Source: Tragulus kanchil (Eukaryota; Chordata; Mammalia; Artiodactyla; Tragulidae). Taken from it: a DNA stretch of 64,000 nucleotides. The stretch's first letter is position 1. Every line of letters starts with the position of its first letter. The notes beneath the pieces were generated by a model. The model was not told the origin of the DNA. It ran no database searches and saw nothing but the letters and a program-made list of their open reading frames with translations. The position numbers were made by a program, and so were the translations under genes. This document shows, piece after piece, positions 1 to 12,041 of the stretch. The stretch spans positions 202,592,400-202,656,399 of the forward strand of contig JAIOJX010000026.1 in assembly GCA_022376925.1 (NCBI GenBank), read 5' to 3'.

Positions 1-138
1 ATTGTGTGAAGGAGAACCTGAAATACAGAACGTGAAAATATATCTGATTGGAAATTTTGCAGAGAAGGAACCCAAGGCAAATCAGATCCTGAGCAAATCA
101 GTCCCTACAAGAGAGCCTGACTCCCCAGTCTTTAAAAC

Positions 139-354
139 CCAGGTGGTTCCAGTGGTAAAGAATCTGCCTGCCAATGCAGGAAGTGCAAGAGACTCGGGTT
201 CTATCCCCAGGTCAGAAAGATCCCTTGGGCTAGAAAATTCAACCCACTCCTGTATTCTTGCCTGGAAAATTCCATGAACAGAGGAGACTGATGGGCTGCT
301 GTCTATGAGATTGAAAAAGTTGGACACGACTGATCAACTAAACCACCACCACCA
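139..354 (+). mobile_element. Bov-tA SINE
   Basis: Ruminant tRNA-Glu/Bov-A composite SINE. The tRNA-like head (ggtggttccagtggtaaag, then a B-box-like tcgggttctatcccc) is followed by the Bov-A body (gtattcttgcctgg, then ttggacacgactgatcaact). It ends in a short (CCA)n-like tail. Open frames on both strands here are SINE translations, not genes. The family is clear; the exact subfamily is not assigned. Confidence 0.85.
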
Positions 355-1021
355 GTTAATCTGTACAATCAAACCATTCTACTTTGCTTAGCATTTTTGA
401 AACAAGCTCAAACTAAGAGAAATTTCAGTTCCAACATTTTTTCCTGAATTACCTCAGAGTGACTAACCTGTTGCCCCATCACCTCCAGATATTTTAGTGT
501 CTGTTTCTTCAAACAAAGCTATTCTGTCACATAACTGCAATCAACTATCAAAATCAGAAAGTTAATATGGACAGCATTACTATTATCTAACAGTAATGTT
601 TTTTAACTTAGTTTTTCCATTTGTCCAGAGTCCTTTCTAGCAAGAAGATCTTGTTCAGAGTCATGTCTTGCATTTAGTTATCCCATGTCTTTAGTATATT
701 TCAGTATGGAGCAGTCCCCTAACTTTTATCTGATTTTCATGACCTCAATGTCTTAGATTTCAGTCCAGTTGTCTAATAGAATATCCATCAGTGTCAGTTT
801 GTTGATATTTCTTCCTGATCTCTTCAAATGACACATCTTTGGCAGGATTATCATGGAAGTGATGGGTTTGCATTTCATTCTGTTCAATGACACAGAATTT
901 CAAACTGTCTTAATCCTCATAATATTACCTTGGACTACTTGTTAAGATGGGGGTGATAGACTTCATCATAAAATTACTCTTTATTCCCTATAGTTGATAA
1001 GTATTTGGTAGGAGGGTCTTG
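355..1021. other. Non-repetitive AT-rich intergenic DNA
   Basis: No gene, RNA or recognisable repeat seen. From 441 onward it is the first copy of the duplicated block 441-2652. Confidence 0.5.
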
Positions 1022-1186
1022 TGCATGTGTGCTGAGTCACTTCAGTTGTGTCCAACTCTTTGCAACTGCATAGACTGTAGCTCGCCAGGCTCTTCCTGGG
1101 GATTCTCACTAGGCAAGAATGCTGGAATGGGTTTGCCGTGCCTTCCTCCTAAGGATTCTCCCAACCCAATTGTTTCACGCCTCCAT
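1022..1186 (-). mobile_element. Bov-tA/Bov-A SINE (minus)
   Basis: The reverse orientation is shown by gctgagtcacttcagttgtg, caactctttgcaactg and aggcaagaatgctgg in that order. It is old and diverged and lies inside copy 1 of duplication 1. Confidence 0.75.
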
Positions 1187-2117
1187 TTTCTTCAACATAT
1201 ACTCATTTCTTATTTTATTTAATAGGTTATAATGTCATTATTGTTATTCTGGTACTCAAGTTGTTTCAAATTTGGCACATAGAGATATCTCTAATCTAAT
1301 TTCTATGTGCTTTAATCATGTCCCCATATTGATTTTTATGCTGAAATGACATTATTTATTTAAGTACTTGATGATGCTTGGTAGAACATAATAATTACAG
1401 TCAGAGTCAGGAATAAATCATAATCCGTATTATTTGAACATTACTTTCTGGCAAAAGAGATGTTTTAATTAGCCATTTAGCCCAAAAGCTCTTGTTCCTT
1501 TATATGATAGAGACCAAGATTGCGTGCTTGGGGATGTTCCTGAATTACCTCAGAGTGACTAACCTGTTGCCCCATCACCTCCAGATATTTTAGTGTCTGT
1601 TTCTTCAAACAAAGCTATTCTGTCACATAACTGCAATCAACTATCAAAATCAGAAAGTTAATATGGACAGCATTACTATTATCTAACAGTAATGTTTTTT
1701 AACTTAGTTTTTCCATTTGTCCAGAGTCCTTTCTAGCAAGAAGATCTTGTTCAGAGTCATGTCTTGCATTTAGTTATCCCATGTCTTTAGTATATTTCAG
1801 TATGGAGCAGTCCCCTAACTTTTATCTGATTTTCATGACCTCAACGTCTTAGATTTCAGTCCAGTTGTCTAATAGAATATCCATCAGTGTCAGTTTGTTG
1901 ATATTTCTTCCTGATCTCTTCAAATGACACATCTTTGGCAGGATTATCATGGAAGTGATGGGTTTGCATTTCATTCTGTTCAATGACACAGAATTTCAAA
2001 CTGTCTTAATCCTCATAATATTACCTTGGACTACTTGTTAAGATGGGGGTGATAGACTTCATCATAAAATTACTCTTTATTCCCTATAGTTGATAAGTAT
2101 TTGGTAGGAGGGTCTTG

Positions 2118-2282
2118 TGCATGTGTGCTGAGTCACTTCAGTTGTGTCCAACTCTTTGCAACTGCATAGACTGTAGCTCGCCAGGCTCTTCCTGGGGATT
2201 CTCACTAGGCAAGAATGCTGGAATGGGTTTGCCGTGCCTTCCTCCTAAGGATTCTCCCAACCCAATTGTTTCACGCCTCCAT
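2118..2282 (-). mobile_element. Bov-tA/Bov-A SINE (minus), duplicate copy
   Basis: Same element as the one about 1096 bp upstream. It is present only because the surrounding block is duplicated and should not be counted as a second insertion. Confidence 0.75.
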
Positions 2283-2699
2283 TTTCTTCAACATATACTC
2301 ATTTCTTATTTTATTTAATAGGTTATAATGTCATTATTGTTATTCTGGTACTCAAGTTGTTTCAAATTTGGCACATAGAGATATCTCTAATCTAATTTCT
2401 ATGTGCTTTAATCATGTCCCCATATTGATTTTTATGCTGAAATGACATTATTTATTTAAGTACTTGATGATGCTTGGTAGAACATAATAATTACAGTCAG
2501 AGTCAGGAATAAATCATAATCCGTATTATTTGAACATTACTTTCTGGCAAAAGAGATGTTAATCTAGCCCTGCAATTAGCCATTTAGCCCAAAAAGCTCT
2601 TGTTCCTTTTAGTGAAAAATGATATTTAGAGACCAAGATTGCGTGCTTGGGGTGCTCACTGTTTTGCTTAGTCCTGGGTACCACTGCTCCCAGGACTTC

Positions 2700-2782
2700 T
2701 CCGGGACTCTCTCTCTTTCTCCCTCTCTCTGCCTCCTCTCTCTCACTCTCTGTCTCTAGCTCTGTATCTCTCTTATCTGTCT
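2700..2782. repeat. Pyrimidine-rich (CT)n low-complexity tract
   Basis: Imperfect TC/CTCC runs on the plus strand between ggactct and cttatctgt. No coding signal. Confidence 0.8.
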
Positions 2783-3234
2783 AGATTAAAGAGCAAATTT
2801 ACATCAATATTTCTATTCCAGTTCAGTTAATCCTTGTCTTCTCCCTATCACGATTGTAACTCCTTGTTCCAACAGAAGACACCCACTGTCTGTATCCTTG
2901 AGGTACTTAAATTTATGTGATCAATACTCCTTGTGTAACCTACTTCCTGTTGTTTCTGTGGCCTCCTTCTCTGCATGGGTGTCCTCCTCACCTTCCTCAG
3001 GCTCTGATGCCCTGAGCTGGGCTACATCCCCTACAATGACATCTGTTTACCCTGTCTCCAACTGGTTTTACACTGGCACCAACACTTATACCAAGATGCT
3101 GCTTCTTCAAGTGAACGCACTTCACACATGGTCACCCTGACATGCATGAACTCCTGCCTCAATCCACTTCATCTGAGTGATTTGAACCAAATTGCTCAAA
3201 TAGCAGAAAGGAAGAACAAGACTTGTATGCCATT
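2783..3234. other. Intergenic, nothing recognised
   Basis: An 80-codon open frame lies at 2898-3140, but it has no recognisable domain and no supporting splice or promoter context. I assign no function. Confidence 0.4.
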
Positions 3235-5508
3235 GCAGGTTTGCTTGTTTTAGTTTTTGGTTACTTATTTATGTATGTATGTTATTTTTGGTTGTATGAG
3301 AAAAGCTGCATTTAAATTTAGCTACAAATGATCTCTGGCATTTTGAATTACCTTAATTATATTAATTATTACATCTTTTTTGGACTCACAGGCCTTCTAA
3401 AATAGTCGTAAGAGTAGCCTCAGGTGGTTCAGTCAATCCATAGTTCACTCTATTTGTATCTGACTTTTTCAGCATTTTGCTTCCTAATGTCTTCATCATA
3501 AATGTTTTCTTTTTCCCAGGGAGGTAACTTTAGCTCCTTCCACATGGCTCTGCTCCCAGCATTTCTGAAGCTCCATACCTCTCCAAGCATTTCCCAGTAC
3601 CAACCCCAGCCTGTTTTCCAAAATTCAGCTTTTGTGTCCCACTACATAAATGTTCTTGCAGATCCATGTGTTTCAGAAAGCATAGTTGTCTTTGTTTATG
3701 GAGTGTCTGAGAAATGTAAAACACTCTGTTCCATGGTTCACTGGGGAAGGTCAGTAACTCCCTGTTTATAAGAGAGAGACAGTCTATTGCATTCTGGTTG
3801 CCCTTTCTCGCCTCACATAGAGGCCATTTTATTTGCTCCAACACGGATATGCCTAGGCACACCCCTGTGCTAGGATATCTGGCCTCTCCTGCAACTCTGA
3901 GCTCCCCACCAGCAACATAATGTCCTCATGGTCTTCGATGCCCCTTCCCCAAAATCAAATCAAGAATATGAAACAATTTGAGTCTGTACCATAGCTGAAA
4001 AGAAATTAGACTGGAATCGTCCCCACCAGTCTCTAGTAACTGAGTGTTGCATTTGACTGAATTTGGCATGAATCTGAGTTATGCCGATGATTCCTTAAGA
4101 GTGAGCTCTTGGGTTGGTAACTGCTAGCCAGTTTCTGATGCTAAAGTAAAATGAATTTTTTTTCTAATAATGAATGCTACATGAAACAGAATCACAAATA
4201 TTTTCAAAATAACTTACCAATAAATTTTCTTTAAATGCTGCGTTTAGAAGGAGGAGTTGAATGAAAAGAACTGAAACATGCAAAGTCGGTGAACTCATTG
4301 CAGCTGAATGAGGAAGGCGTGTTTTTATGAATTTGCTCCAGGAGGCCGGGAGTAAGCTAAAGAGGAACTTGCAGGTTTGCTTGTTTTAGTTTTTGGTTAC
4401 TTATTTATGTATGTATGTTATTTTTGGTTGTATGAGAAAAGCTGCATTTAAATTTAGCTACAAATGATCTCTGGCATTTTGAATTACCTTAATTATATTA
4501 ATTATTACATCTTTTTTGGACTCACAGGCCTTCTAAAATAGTCGTAAGAGTAGCCTCAGGTGGTTCAGTCAATCCATAGTTCACTCTATTTGTATCTGAC
4601 TTTTTCAGCATTTTGCTTCCTAATGTCTTCATCATAAATGTTTTCTTTTTCCCAGGGAGGTAACTTTAGCTCCTTCCACATGGCTCTGCTCCCAGCATTT
4701 CTGAAGCTCCATACCTCTCCAAGCATTTCCCAGTACCAACCCCAGCCTGTTTTCCAAAATTCAGCTTTTGTGTCCCACTACATAAATGTTCTTGCAGATC
4801 CATGTGTTTCAGAAAGCATAGTTGTCTTTGTTTATGGAGTGTCTGAGAAATGTAAAACACTCTGTTCCATGGTTCACTGGGGAAGGTCAGTAACTCCCTG
4901 TTTATAAGAGAGAGACAGTCTATTGCATTCTGGTTGCCCTTTCTCGCCTCACATAGAGGCCATTTTATTTGCTCCAACACGGATATGCCTAGGCACACCC
5001 CTGTGCTAGGATATCTGGCCTCCTGCAACTCTGAGCTCCCCACCAGCAACATAATGTCCTCATGGTCTTCGATGCCCCTTCCCCAAAATCAAATCAAGAA
5101 TATGAAACAATTTGAGTCTGTACCATAGCTGAAAAGAAATTAGACTGGAATCGTCCCCACCAGTCTCTAGTAACTGAGTGTTGCATTTGACTGAATTTGG
5201 CATGAATCTGAGTTATGCCGATGATTCCTTAAGAGTGAGCTCTTGGGTTGGTAACTGCTAGCCAGTTTCTGATGCTAAAGTAAAATGAATTTTTTTTCTA
5301 ATAATGAATGCTACATGAAACAGAATCACAAATATTTTCAAAATAACTTACCAATAAATTTTCTTTAAATGCTGCGTGTTTAGAAGGAGGAGTTGAATGA
5401 AAAGAACTGAAACATGCAAAGTCGGTGAACTCATTGCAGCTGAATGAGGGGAAGGCGAGCTGTTCTTTGATGAATTTGCTCCAGGAGGCCGGGAGATAAG
5501 CCTAAAGA
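3235..5508. repeat. Direct tandem duplication 2 (3235-4366 / 4371-5508), offset 1136 bp
   Basis: Copy 2 restarts at gcaggtttgc. The copies agree base for base over most of their length, including an 89-codon open frame at 3502 and 4638. Near the end of copy 1, bases present in copy 2 are missing: gctgcgttta versus gctgcgtgttta, ggaaggcg versus ggggaaggcg, and agtaagctaaagagg versus agataagcctaaagagg. Apart from this the block is ordinary intergenic DNA with no identifiable repeat. Confidence 0.95.
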
Positions 5509-6537
5509 GGGTAACTGGAGTCTTTGGGAAAAATGAACAGCACTGTGAGGGAGAAGACTTCATAGAAGATACCTTGGAAACAGTGATTTAGGTCAGCAGT
5601 CACATTTCCTATAAGGGAAGTGGGAAAGGGTGTCTATTTCTGTGTTTAGAGCAGAAAAACAGGAAGAATGGAAAGAAGAAAGCTCTACCCGGGCCAAGGC
5701 AGGATAGAAGAAATAGCTCCACTCAATGGGGCAGCGATGGCCCCACAGGGATGCTGAGAATAGCTGTGTGCCCCCACGTGAGAACAGTCACAAGGACTTT
5801 GAGATAAAATTACTACTCTTGCTTTAAATTGGCCTCTTCATCTCAGAGGGAGTCCAATTAAATTCAATTCTTCCTGGGTACCTGCTCCCTATGGCATTCC
5901 TCAAGAGACCGTCTAATGTTCCCAGAGCTTCTTTATGTAACAGACCAGTGCTTCTTCACCGCCTTCTCTCCACTCACTGCTTCTGAGAATTTTTCTTCCT
6001 TCTCTTTGGAAAAGTTTTTCAGTGTTACTACAGTAACAAAGTAGGCAATAAATTTCCTCTGATGTGATAACTGTGTTAGGGGATTTAGCTGCTTGTGTTT
6101 TCAGGAGTCCACCTAATTCTGAACATCTTCTCAGAGTTCCTTTTAGGCCATTACTGTTCGACCAGCCAGGAACAGATGTAGCCTCTCTGCAGAAGAGGAA
6201 TGACCAAAGGCAAACATGCTGCTACCAAGATAGCTCCTGAAATGCTGTTTGCCTCCTTTTGTGAAATATTCCTGGGTACTTGATACAGATTTAGTTCTCA
6301 GTAGAGATTTTTAATTTATTTATTGAGGGGTTCTGTCTTTACCATGGACCTAAGGTGAAACAAAAGAATTCCTGACTCCATAATTATATATATGATGAAT
6401 GAAGCCATTATAACCAGTCTTTTAATTTCATACAAGGCTGTTCCCCCATGCATAAATATTTTTTAGAAATCTTACTTAGACACAAGGATGCAGTTCCAGC
6501 ATATAAATATCTTTTGTCTTTTCATTTATAAATGAAT
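5509..6537. other. Intergenic, nothing recognised
   Basis: Single-copy in the window. No open frame with a recognisable domain and no clear interspersed repeat. Confidence 0.4.
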
Positions 6538-6745
6538 TGCTGCTGCTGTGTAGTCACTCCGGTCGTGTCTGATTCGGTGGGACCTCTTGGACTGCAGCTG
6601 TTCAGGCGCCTCTGTCCATGGGGTTCTCCAGGCAAGAATACTGGAGCGGGTTGCCATGCCCTCCTCTAAGGGGATCTTTCCAATCCAGGGATGGAACCTG
6701 GGTGTCCTGCAGATTCCTCATCACTGAGCCATCCAGGAAGCCCCA
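6538..6745 (-). mobile_element. Bov-tA SINE (minus)
   Basis: Begins with a (TGC)n-like tail, then gtagtcactccggtcgtgtc, aggcaagaatactggagcgg, and the reverse tRNA-like head ending catccaggaagcccc. Essentially full length. Confidence 0.88.
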
Positions 6746-6789
6746 TATAGACAGACAGATAGATAGATAGATATAGACATATAGATATC
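6746..6789. repeat. (GATA)n microsatellite
   Basis: Runs of gaca/gata with a few interruptions, sandwiched between two SINE segments. Confidence 0.85.
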
Positions 6790-6882
6790 TGAGACCCCGT
6801 GGACTGTAGCACAGCAGGCTTCTCCGTTCATGGAAATTTTGAAGCAAGAATATTGGGGTGGGTTGTCATTTCCTTCTCCATA
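6790..6882 (-). mobile_element. Bov-A monomer fragment (minus)
   Basis: Contains the Bov-A landmarks gtggactgtagcacagcagg, aagcaagaatattgg and ttgtcatttccttctcca. With the Bov-tA and GATA tract just upstream it forms a composite of the Bov-A2/Bov-tA3 type. Confidence 0.7.
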
Positions 6883-7370
6883 AATGAAAGACCATAGGTC
6901 AATGAATATCTTATCAAAATTAGAGATGCCAGCTTTTGGCATGACTAAGGATTTACATTTTCATTCCAAACACATTGTAAGACCTTTTTTTATTTATAGA
7001 CTGATTTCTCAAATTCTATATTTTCATTTTCCTGTTCATTTGTAAAATAACAAATTCCAGTACAATAAAATATTTTAGAAACTTATCCATCCCACTGCAC
7101 ACACCCATTACAAGGAGACCACACTGACCTGTTGTCTGGCAGGCAGGAACCCATTATTTCTCAGCTGAGTGTACAACCATCTACAAGCAGAACTACCATG
7201 AGAGGGTTGGGAAGAGTAGAATGTTGCCTTTACAGGAAAAGGTGTCAAGACAGTCTTCCAGATGGAATAAGGGAAAGAAAGCATAGCTGTGTGTTGCCTT
7301 TTATGTATGAGACACACCTACATTGGTAGGTCATTTCCAATTCACAAACATTTTGAAGGATGGGGTTGTC
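6883..7370. other. Intergenic, nothing recognised
   Basis: Overlapping 65- and 69-codon open frames on opposite strands near 7108-7329 look like chance frames. No domain seen. Confidence 0.4.
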
Positions 7371-7475
7371 TCCATTTTTTAGATGAGAAAAAATTGAGAC
7401 TCGGGGAAGTTAAATAACTTGCCCAAGGTTAGATAATTAATATGTGCATAGCAAAGGAATATTTAGGTTGAAAAA
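7371..7475 (-). mobile_element. MIR SINE (minus)
   Basis: The core reads agatgagaaaaaattgagac followed by ttaaataacttgcccaaggt, which is the reverse complement of the MIR core and tail. Ancient and diverged. Confidence 0.75.
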
Positions 7476-7650
7476 TTATCCTCCTAAGCAGAAACAAGGT
7501 GCCATCCCCCCTTAGTAGCTGTGAGGGATTGGTTGTCCACAAATATTAAAATCCATGCATGCTCGAGTCTCTTATATAAAATGACATAGTATTTGCATAT
7601 AACCTATATGCGTCCTTCCAAATACTTTAAATCACCTCTTGGCTACATAT

Positions 7651-7858
7651 AGGGTTTCTCAGGTGGCTCAGCAGTAAAGAATCCATCTGCTAATGTGAGA
7701 CACAGAGTTGATCCCTGGGTCAGAGAGATCCCCTGGTGAAGGAATATGGCAACCCACTGCAGTATTCTTGCCTGGAGAATCCCATGGACAGAGGAGCCTG
7801 GCAGGTTCCAGTCCATGTGATCAAATAAGAGCTGGACATAACAGAATGACTAAATAAG
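7651..7858 (+). mobile_element. Bov-tA SINE
   Basis: tRNA-like head ggtttctcaggtggctcag, then Bov-A body cagtattcttgcctggag and tail gctggacataacagaatgac. Confidence 0.88.
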
Positions 7859-8780
7859 ACTACCTATAGATGTCTAATACAATGTAAATGTTATATAAAT
7901 AGTTGCCATTGTGCGGCAAACTCAAATTTTGCTTTTGAAAATTTTCTGGGGTTAAAAAAAAATAGCTTTGATGCACAGATGCAGAATTCATGGATACAAA
8001 GGGGCAAATGTATGCCAAAGCAACTTTTCCTCCTCAAATGATAACGACTACAGAATTTGCTACTACCGTTAATGCTATTGTTGTTATTATTATCACTATT
8101 ACCATTTAATCGACTATGCTGAGGGACTTGGGGCAGGCCAGCTGCTCTGTCTCTCTTTATGTTAAAAAAGTCTCTGGTAGCTCTAAACACAAGCGAGAGT
8201 TATTGTATGTGAAATCCTTATATCAGAGATTAACCATCTAGACCTTTGTAATATCTTTTTGACTGGTTTCTTGGCTTTAAATTTGATCTTTAATAAGCTG
8301 TCACACTAACAGTGACATGAAATACTTGCAAAGAGAAAAGTCAAGGAGAGAAATGAGGTATTCAACAGAAAGGGCAATTTTTAGAAACCTGTAAATGAAG
8401 AAGCACAAACAAACAAAACTATTTTCTTAATCATTTGTTCATTCCTGTGAAAGCATTTGACTGATGAACCATCTTATTAATGTTTTTTTAGAAACCAGAA
8501 ATGTGCTGAACTGGCTTTATGGCTGAATTAGTTATGGTCAAAGACAGTTCTAATTTTAGCTGACTCCAGGAGATTCTGTCTAGCTAGCTATTACAAATGA
8601 GATCACTTTACATTAACATTTAGAGCAAATGTTGATACTCTAAGCTTGATTCTAGAAATCTAGTCTTTCCTTGGGGTTTACCTCCAAAATAAAAGGAGTC
8701 TCTTATATAAAATGACATAGTATTTGCATATAACCCATATCCTCCTTCCAAATACTTTAAATCACCTCTTGGCTACATAT

Positions 8781-8988
8781 AGGGTTTCTCAGGTGGCTCA
8801 GCAGTAAAGAATCCATCTGCTAATGTGAGACACAGAGTTGATCCCTGGGTCAGAGAGATCCCCTGGTGAAGGAATATGGCAACCCACTGCAGTATTCTTG
8901 CCTGGAGAATCCCATGGACAGAGGAGCCTGGCAGGTTCCAGTCCATGTGATCAAATAAGAGCTGGACATAACAGAATGACTAAATAAG
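8781..8988 (+). mobile_element. Bov-tA SINE, duplicate copy
   Basis: Second appearance of the upstream Bov-tA at 7651, carried by duplication 3. Not an independent insertion. Confidence 0.88.
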
Positions 8989-9960
8989 ACTACCTATAGA
9001 TGTCTAATACAATGTAAATGTTATATAAATAGTTGCCATTGTGCGGCAAACTCAAATTTTGCTTTTGAAAATTTTCTGGGGTTAAAAAAAAATAGCTTTG
9101 ATGCACAGATGCAGAATTCATGGATACAAAGGGGCAAATGTATGCCAAAGCAACTTTTCCTCCTCAAATGATAACGACTACAGAATTTGCTACTACCGTT
9201 AATGCTATTGTTGTTATTATTATCACTATTACCATTTAATCGACTATGCTGAGGGACTTGGGGCAGGCCAGCTGCTCTGTCTCTCTTTATGTTAAAAAAG
9301 TCTCTGGTAGCTCTAAACACAAGCGAGAGTTATTGTATGTGAAATCCTTATATCAGAGATTAACCATCTAGACCTTTGTAATATCTTTTTGACTGGTTTC
9401 TTGGCTTTAAATTTGATCTTTAATAAGCTGTCACACTAACAGTGACATGAAATACTTGCAAAGAGAAAAGTCAAGGAGAGAAATGAGGTATTCAACAGAA
9501 AGGGCAATTTTTAGAAACCTGTAAATGAAGAAGCACAAACAAACAAAGCTATTTTCTTAATCATTTGTTCATTCCTGTGAAAGCATTTGACTGATGAACC
9601 ATCTTATTAATGTTTTTTTAGAAACCAGAAATGTGCTGAACTGGCTTTATGGCTGAATTAGTTATGGTCAAAGACAGTTCTAATTTTAGCTGACTCCAGG
9701 AGATTCTGTCTAGCTAGCTATTACAAATGAGATCACTTTACATTAACATTTAGAGCAAATGTTGATACTCTAAGCCCCTGTCAGCTTGATTAGCTAGAAA
9801 TCTAGTCTTTCCTTGGGGTTTACCTCCCCAAATAGTTTGAAGAATACCTGGGTATTGTGTGTGTCTGTTGACTCAGTTTCCTTTGCCACCAATTTGAGAA
9901 ATGGAAATTTCCAACCATTTCCACCCAAGAAAAGCTTGATAATATCACGCTAAAATTGTC

Positions 9961-10068
9961 TAAATGCCTGGATCTGAATTCTGGTTCTGTCACTTTCAGC
10001 TATCAAAATATTTCATTGAATTGCATACTCTCCTACAGTTTCTCTTTAGTAAAATGAGGGTAACAACA
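9961..10068 (+). mobile_element. MIR SINE, 5' half (split by L1)
   Basis: Reads aatgcctggatctgaattct, ggttctgtcactt and agtaaaatgagggtaacaac, matching the MIR core in forward orientation. The element stops at the L1 boundary and resumes after the L1 poly(A) at about 11698. Confidence 0.7.
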
Positions 10069-11692
10069 CAGTTCATATGGAAACACAAAAGACCTCGAAT
10101 AGCCAAAGCAATCCTGAGAAAGAAAAACGAAGCTGGAGGAATCACCCTCCCTAACTTCAGACTCAACTACAAAGCAACAGTCATCAAGACAGTATGGTAC
10201 TGGCACAAAAACAGAACTATAGACCAATGGAACAAGATAGAGAACCCAGAGATAAACCCACGCACCTATGGGTACCTTATTTTTGATAAAGGAGGAGAAA
10301 CTATAAAATGGGACAAAGACAGCCTCTTCAACAAGTGGTGCTGGGAAAATTAGACAGCTACATGCAGAAAAATGAAGTTGGAACATTCCCTGACACCATA
10401 CACTAAGATCAACTCAAAATGGATTAAAGACCTAAATGTAAGACCAGAAACCATCAAACTCTTAGAGGAGAATATAGGCAAAACCCTCAAGGACATCAAT
10501 CAAAGCAAGATCTTCTCTGACCCACCAACTGAAATAGCGGAACTGAAAAGAAAAATGAACATGTGGGACCTCATGAAACTTCAAAGCTTTTGTACAGCAA
10601 AAGAAATTACAAAAAAGCTTAACAGACACCCCACAGAGTGGGAGAAAATCATAGCAAATGAAACAACAGACAAAGAATTAATCTCCAAAATCTACAAGCA
10701 ACTCAGACAACTCAGCTCAAGGAAAACGAACAATCCAATCAAAAAATGGGAAAAAGATCTAAAGAGACGCCTCTCCAAAGAGGACATACAGATGGCCCAA
10801 AAGCACATGAAATGATGCTCAACCTCACTTGTTATTAGAGAAATGCAAATTAAAACTACAATGAGATACCACCTCACACCCGTCAGAATGGTCATCATCA
10901 AAAAATCTGAAGACAATAAATGCTGGAGAGGGTGCGGAGAAAAGGGAACCCTCTTGCATTGCTGGTGGGAATGTAAGTTGATACAGCCTCTATGGAAGAC
11001 AATATGGAGATTCCTTAAAAAACTAAAAATACAAGCACCCTATGACTCAGCAATCCCACTATTAGGCTTATATTCTGATGAAATCAAAACTGAAAGAAGC
11101 ACTTGTACCCCAATGTTCATTGCAGCTCTCTATACAATAGCCAGAACTTGGAAGCAACCTAGATGTCCATTGACGAATGAATGGATACAGAAGCTCTGGT
11201 ACATATATACAATGGAATACTACTCAGCTGTTAAAAGAAATGCAGAAGATTCAGTCCTAATGAAGTGGCTGGCTCTAGAACCTATCATAAAAAGTGAAGT
11301 CAGTCAAAAAGAGAAAGACAAATACAGTATACTAACACACATATATGGAATCTAGTAGGATAGTCTTGATAACACACGCAGTGAACTCATGGAAAAACAG
11401 ACAGAGCATAGACATAAGGACACTGTAGGGAAGAAATAGGGAGGGGGAAGCATGGAGGGAGTAACATGGAAACCTATACAGTTATGTGTGGAAAAGATAG
11501 CTATTGTCATTGTGCTAAGGGAATAGGAGTGCTTACAATGGCTTGGGGAGATGGTCTGGAGGGGTGGGATGGGGGGATCTGGGTGGGTGGGGACCATGGA
11601 TATGCATATGACTGATCTGGGAACATACATGTCTGTGAACAGCAAAACTCTGTAAAACCTTTAAAATAAAGAATAAAAAAAAAAAAAAAGAC
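10069..11692 (+). mobile_element. L1 LINE, 5'-truncated (ORF2 3' end, 3'UTR, poly(A))
   Basis: One reading frame from about 10072 to the TAG at 11353 encodes the L1 ORF2p C-terminus: [38 protein letters not shown], the cysteine-rich end with [17 protein letters not shown], and the terminal [13 protein letters not shown]. Only two stops interrupt the frame, TAG at 10351 (expected Trp) and TGA at 10813, with no frameshift, so the insertion is moderately young. A 3'UTR follows (11356-11680) with an AATAAA-type signal and an A-run at 11677-11690. The reverse-transcriptase and endonuclease domains are missing through 5' truncation. A short imperfect target-site duplication (gtaacaa) lies at about 10059 and 11697. 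Confidence 0.93.
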
Positions 11693-11697
11693 AGAGT

Positions 11698-11800
11698 AAC
11701 AAGAGTTGTTACCTCAGGGAGGTGCTATGAGTCTTTAACGAGGTAATACATGTGAAATGCTCAGTCATGTACCTGACACACAGTAAGTACTACACCATTT
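11698..11800 (+). mobile_element. MIR SINE, 3' half (split by L1)
   Basis: Contains cgaggtaatacatgtgaaat and acacagtaagtactac, the MIR 3' segment, in the same orientation as the MIR half before the L1. Confidence 0.65.
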
Positions 11801-12041
11801 CAGTCATTGTTATGATCAGCACCATCGTCTGTGAGTTCAGCAAACAAAAAGCTATGCATGGCAAAAAAGGAAAAGGAAATGCACAATTTGGGATTAGTCA
11901 AAGAACTACTCCTAATAGCAATGAAAATGAAATTCTATAAATGTATAATAATAAAAGGTAGACCTTTAAGGTTTGAGAACAGGTTAAATAGTCAAACTAA
12001 TTTAATATCATAACCAAAACTAAGGCTTAAACGCTTTAAAT

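Larger units (their letters stand above)
441..2652. repeat. Direct tandem duplication 1 (441-1533 / 1537-2652), offset 1096 bp
   Basis: The two copies are almost identical through the interior, with a T/C difference near 724/1825 region text (caatgtctt versus caacgtctt). The last ~80 bases of copy 1 lack several short stretches present in copy 2, such as the segment between aaaagagatgtt and aattagcc. Copy 2 begins three bases after copy 1 stops matching. The pattern fits an unmerged overlap between two assembly pieces better than a biological duplication. Confidence 0.95.
7565..9834. repeat. Direct tandem duplication 3 (7565-8690 / 8696-9834), offset 1131 bp
   Basis: Copy 2 restarts at gagtctcttatataaaatg. 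Start-of-copy text differs slightly (cctatatgcgtccttcc versus cccatatcctccttcc). The end of copy 1 lacks short pieces found in copy 2 (ctaagcttgattctag versus ctaagcccctgtcagcttgattagctag). The block carries one Bov-tA SINE and about 800 bp of DNA in which I recognise nothing. Confidence 0.95.

Noticed and set aside
3502..4907. Identical 89-codon ORFs at 3502 and 4638 as a tandem gene pair
   Set aside because: They are the two copies of duplication 2, have no recognisable domain, and an overlapping minus-strand frame is equally long. Chance frame repeated by the assembly.
10072..11355. ORFs at 9964, 10372 and 10843 as host genes
   Set aside because: They are consecutive pieces of one L1 ORF2 C-terminal frame broken by two stops.
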